Below are positions 18,849-23,029 of a stretch of DNA of 23,029 bases, one piece after another. The stretch lies in contig JAOXYB010081721.1 of NCBI GenBank assembly GCA_028565635.1, positions 1-23,029 on the forward strand. The letters are read 5' to 3'. Under the pieces are notes generated by a model that did no database searches, was not told the origin of the DNA, and saw nothing but the letters and a program-made list of their open reading frames with translations. Made by a program: the position numbers and the translations under genes. Source of the stretch: Phoronis ovalis (Eukaryota > Phoronida > Phoronidae). Numbering within the stretch: position 1 is the stretch's first letter; every line of letters begins with the position of its first letter.

Positions 18849-20029
18849 GATTTATTTGACCCAACCTCAACACGGTCATTGCTAGTTTATTGAATTAATT
18901 CTGTACGTGTCAGATGTGATTCTTCTGTTCTTAAAGGCAATAGCTATTGTTATTTTGTGTGTTGATAAAAATTGATTATACTAGCTAAATGTTCTAGCGC
19001 AATGGTGCATTATTGCGTAGCCTGTGATGTGATGTTATCTAGAGCTGTGTCTGACAGACTCGGCCTCCTTTTGTATGATAACACACTTATTTCGCTGTAT
19101 AACATCAAGTAAGGCGCTGCGCATACATCTATAGCCTGTTAATAATGCAATATAAAATGTACACTCTGTTCTCGATGGAACCAACTGAATATGCAGTAAC
19201 CACATAGACACATTATCTGGAAGCTCTTTGCATTCTGATTGTTCTAGTACTTCTAGGGAAATATGAGTAACGATATACATCTGTATTATAGTGTGAGTGG
19301 CAAGTGTGACATGTTGATAGATTGAGATGGGAGATCACAAGATATTGCTGTCTTGTTATTTATAACTATCTTATACATTGTAGTGAGTTGAGCTGTCCTT
19401 CCTTCTATTCTCCAGGGTTGCTATCCCAAATCTTTAAACATCACTGTCAGTCTTGGTGCAACATTGACAAACAAATCGTGCTCCTCTACTCTGGATCATG
19501 TCTGGCTTAGTAGCTACTATATGAGGGTCCCAGACAGCATGAGTATTTAATTGGTATATATTTATATAGACCCAGGGTATATTTGATATATTTTTGATGG
19601 AGGTATGCCACTGAGGGTAAATTTTTTATTTCTATACCAAAAATGTTGAAATAAGTATGCCAAAAAATTCCAAAGCATTCTAACATCCAGCTCCTATACC
19701 TATTATTTTAATGTGCAATTTAATACAGTGTTTAAAATACTTGTATGAAAAATTAAACCAAATATATTTACCTTACTGACTTGGACTGAAGAATCATACC
19801 AATGCCATACCACAGAAGTTGTAAAATGTACCTCATTCCATACCAAATTCACCTGAAATGGCAACCCATACCAGTTGCACAATTATGTACTTCACAGTAG
19901 TATGCTTGCATTACATCTGGTATTGGTGTCTGTACTTTTCACTGCTAAGCCAGGACTTGATGGTCATTCAACATGTAATTTAGCTTGTCCGTGATAACAG
20001 TGATGCCAAATCTCACGGTGTGACGGGGA

Positions 20030-20300
20030 GACTACCTGTTTGAGGACCCATCTCCTGGTCTCCCAGGTGGAATGTCATCTCTCCCTGTTTCACGTCATTG
20101 GCTAACAAAGCCTACAAAAAAAGTACTTTTAGCTCAAATTACACCAGATTGCAGGAAATTACATCTTAATTTTCAAAATTTTCCAGGGGGCATGCTCACG
20201 GACCCCCTAGTAGAGCGTGCTTTCGCCACTAAACAAAAATCTCCCTGTTTTGACATCCGTGGACTTGGTATCTCTGTGATAACAGGTCGCATTGCACAAG
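20030..20300 (+). repeat. Possible old dispersed repeat with GC stem
   Basis: The stretch is richer in G and C than the surrounding intron and holds AGGGGG (20185-20190) and CCCCCT (20203-20208) as a stem with a 12-nt loop. The text around it (TTTTCCAGGGGGCATGC...) looks like a repeat type I associate with marine invertebrates, but I cannot verify it. A 96-codon frame (20072-20362) through it has no recognised product. Confidence 0.3.
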
Positions 20301-23029
20301 TTCTGCCTCATTTTATGTACTTGCCTTGTTCACCTTGTAGTTATTTACTGTTGGTATTCTAATACAATGCCAGATGACAGCATTATAGATATTAACAGTG
20401 TTGTTTAAACAAAACATATTTCAGTATGCACAATTTAGTCTGGTCTATTCTGACCTTTATACTATAGTCAGCCTGGCTGTTCTGTTCTGCATAAACCTAC
20501 CAGGTCTACCCATTTGTTCACACATGCACATTTCATACGGACTTGGTTTGGTGGTATCCAAATGCGAATTTCTGCAAAACTGACTTTGGTTTTCTTCTGT
20601 GAGCAGTGTGTGTGTGTAATAGCTTCTGTTTAACAAAGAACTTGCATTCTGTGGGATAAACAGTTCGCTATTGTAATAATGCAATTGTTGCTGAATAAAG
20701 ATGTGTTTAATAAATTTATGCGTATGTTATGTACGTATATAAAGGAACCTATAGTATTTGTGAAGAACTAAAATGGTTGAATTGATTTATAAATTTCAAT
20801 TGACCAGTTGAAAAATACAGACATCCCAACAACTTGAACAGTTTTAAAAAGAATAATCATTATTAGGATTCATAACTTACTTTTCTTAGATTCACCAACA
20901 ACTGATGTCTCTTTCTAATACTTGTGGGTACCCACTTAGTATTGACAATGTCAATTTTTCATTGTCTAGAGCAGGTCAGTAGTTTGCTTCATGTATTTCT
21001 GCTCAGGTTGAACTCCAGTCGGGATACAATTAAACTCTGATTGTAGAGGTAGTGTGTGAGTACTTTTTTAACTAGAATGACCTCATTGTGTGTGACCAAT
21101 TCTCCTGTGTTTGGTATGCTGTGTTTCTTATCTACCATTTTGCTACTGGATTGTGACCTTGTCAGTCTTCTGTTTTAATACAATATCTATAGAAAACCCA
21201 CACAGGCAGACTAATAACTATTTAATGATTAATTCTTAAAGAAATGTCATGACAAGTGAAAGTATCCTGATTTGTGCATGCATATGGATTTATGTTGAAA
21301 GCTTTGTCTTTGGTACAAGAGTGTCAGATATACTTTTAAAAAATTAAGTCCACAAAATCTTGCATAGTCATAATTTGGTTATAACTGTAATGGTAATAGT
21401 ACTTTAATAATAATTAGTAGTTGTGAACAAGCAATTTTTAAGCATAAAGCCTTATTGGAATACAAAAGAATATATGTACTAGTTATAAATGGAAAGGATG
21501 GAAAGGTTATTGAACTGCAAAACTGTATCTTTTTGAAAAAAACTATTCTACTTTATATGTACAGCAGTGTTGTAAACACATTTATCTCCAAATGAAGTAT
21601 GGAATACAGCAGCAGTCATACCATGATCTAGATAGATGTAGTCTTCCAGTTTTCCTTTGTTTCTTTTGTACATTTTTCTATGATGTTATCTTTTTTTACT
21701 GTTATGTTCCCTGTAAACTGTGTTTTTGAACAGTAAATAAAAATTACTAATTTGTTTGTTTTAACTTGTTATGAATGAACATAGTCACCTGGATGTTAGC
21801 TATTACATTGTACTCTGCCTTCCCATCCGTGTCATCCCAGGTTAGATGACTTGGCAAAAAAGTAAGCTCATTAAATTTATCATTGTTGAATCTGCAGACA
21901 GTTGGAGTAGTAGTTGAATTTGTTAGGGATGTGTGAGTGTGCAGTACTAAGAACAAAGTTTAGGACTAGACGCAAAATGCCGTGGTGTATCGACAAAACA
22001 TATTTCGTCAGTGCGGTAAATTACTGTTTTTCATAATATGCAAACACTAGTCTTATTTAGAAAGATTGATTGTTCTTGCTTTAGTGAAGAAGCTTCTTGT
22101 AAGGGATGACTTATGATTGTGCCTTGTGCATTCTGTGTGTAAAACTAGTAGCAAGTGATCCACTAGTCAAATGTGATCTGTATAGACCAGCTATTGTGGA
22201 AGGAATTGTCATATATACTTCAATAGAAATTTTGTACCATTCTTTTGAAGATTGAACTGTGTGCATTTTTAGATTAGATTCCTGGTGTTGCTATTTGATA
22301 AAATTTTCACATATGATGTCACATATTTTATATATATATGTAAATATTTGTGTAGAGTATGTAATGTTATAGTTATAGCACAATGGTACCAAAAGATAAA
22401 AATTATCCTAGGATCTATAGAATGAATGTCATATCAGCAAGTTATGGTCTTAGATGATCATATGTGGGGGTCGTCCTGCATACTAATGTTTCTGTACATA
22501 TTAAAAGTCAAAAGATGAAAATGATAATGACAGTCTGAAACCAAATGTTTAGCTTTATTAATAAACTTGTCCACCTGGATACTCTTAAAAGAATGTGTTC
22601 ATACTTGTAGTGTTACTGTTTGTACAACATCTTATTATAAGATTATCCTATCGTTTGTCAAATTAAAATATTTATATCTTATTAGTTAATCATTTTTTTA
22701 TATATTTTGACTCCTAAATTGAGTATACTGCTGTTGTTGCCATATCATATTTGATAGCTGGTAAAAATTATAAAAAAAATTGTAAGTAATTTAATAAGGG
22801 AATACATATGCACCTTCTTGTGGATATGAGGAAATAACAACTGTGTCCTGTTGTATTTAACCTATAATTCTAATAATAGATTGTTGTTCCACTTTACCTG
22901 AAATTTCTAGAAAACTACTGCTTCAAATATAAAAAAAGAAGGCAAACAAATTTTAGTTATCATATAGGGTAAATGTAGGTAATTCGGACACTTTTGGTTA
23001 GATGGCTTTGTAAAATATTATCTTACTTA

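Larger units (their letters stand above)
18719..23029 (+). other. CUL3 intron 1 (5' part, runs off the window)
   Basis: The intron starts GTGAGT and is at least 4.3 kb. CpG falls sharply after about 19300. It contains a YY1-type motif (18838-18848), several CCATACCA-like words between 19780 and 19880, and a possible old repeat at about 20030-20300. No CUL3 exon 2 or other gene was seen. Confidence 0.8.

Noticed and set aside
18841-18885. ATGGCGGCG as an alternative protein start
   Set aside because: The frame ends after 14 codons; the bases are better explained as a YY1-type motif.
19035-19280. 81-codon minus-strand frame within CUL3 intron 1
   Set aside because: Looks fairly protein-like but has no splice partner, promoter or known motif; perhaps a transposon relic.
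1-23029. CRISPR arrays, operons, tRNA, rRNA or snRNA genes
   Set aside because: I looked for repeat-spacer order, tRNA B-box words and snRNA motifs and found none; the exon-intron structure is that of an animal nuclear genome.

Overview
This is an AT-rich eukaryotic (metazoan) window. Protein-coding sequence is confined to short exons with canonical GT/AG splice sites, separated by long introns and intergenic DNA. The two recognisable genes (TAF9 and CUL3), an ancient truncated non-LTR retrotransposon and a MITE-like element point to an invertebrate animal. A marine lophotrochozoan such as a mollusc is my best guess, from general impression of the repeats and not from a diagnostic sequence. 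No prokaryotic operon, CRISPR array, tRNA or rRNA gene was recognised.

Layout: (1) 1-5850, plus strand, 3' end of TAF9 (TFIID/SAGA subunit): intron to 2950, penultimate exon 2951-3094, intron 3095-5256, terminal coding exon 5257-5384, 3' UTR to about 5850. The histone-fold exons lie left of the window. (2) 5851-9550, intergenic, with a diverged direct repeat, short palindromes and one doubtful orphan exon at 7510-7673 (minus). (3) 9550-14980, minus strand, a two-exon gene with TATA box, CCAAT box and poly(A) signals. It encodes an unrecognised 278-residue secreted protein with a signal peptide, a Gly-rich stretch, a Thr-rich mucin-like stretch and a domain of eight Cys-Cys pairs. Its 4.0-kb intron carries a MITE-like element (12477-13038) with nuclear-receptor-type direct repeats. 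(4) 14981-18652, intergenic, with two perfect CRE palindromes, a three-copy tandem repeat (16641-16892), a 5'-truncated LINE 3' end (about 17676-18132) and the presumed CUL3 promoter. (5) 18653-23029, plus strand, CUL3 coding exon 1 (22 codons) and the start of its first intron, which runs off the window.

The two flanking genes are housekeeping genes (basal transcription and ubiquitin ligation); the middle gene looks lineage-specific and secreted. The three are neighbours rather than one pathway. By hand count, CpG dinucleotides are scarce in the TAF9 and CUL3 gene bodies and several-fold commoner between them, the pattern expected from mosaic gene-body methylation. The most novel item is the di-cysteine secreted protein; part of its Cys spacing resembles the granulin core.
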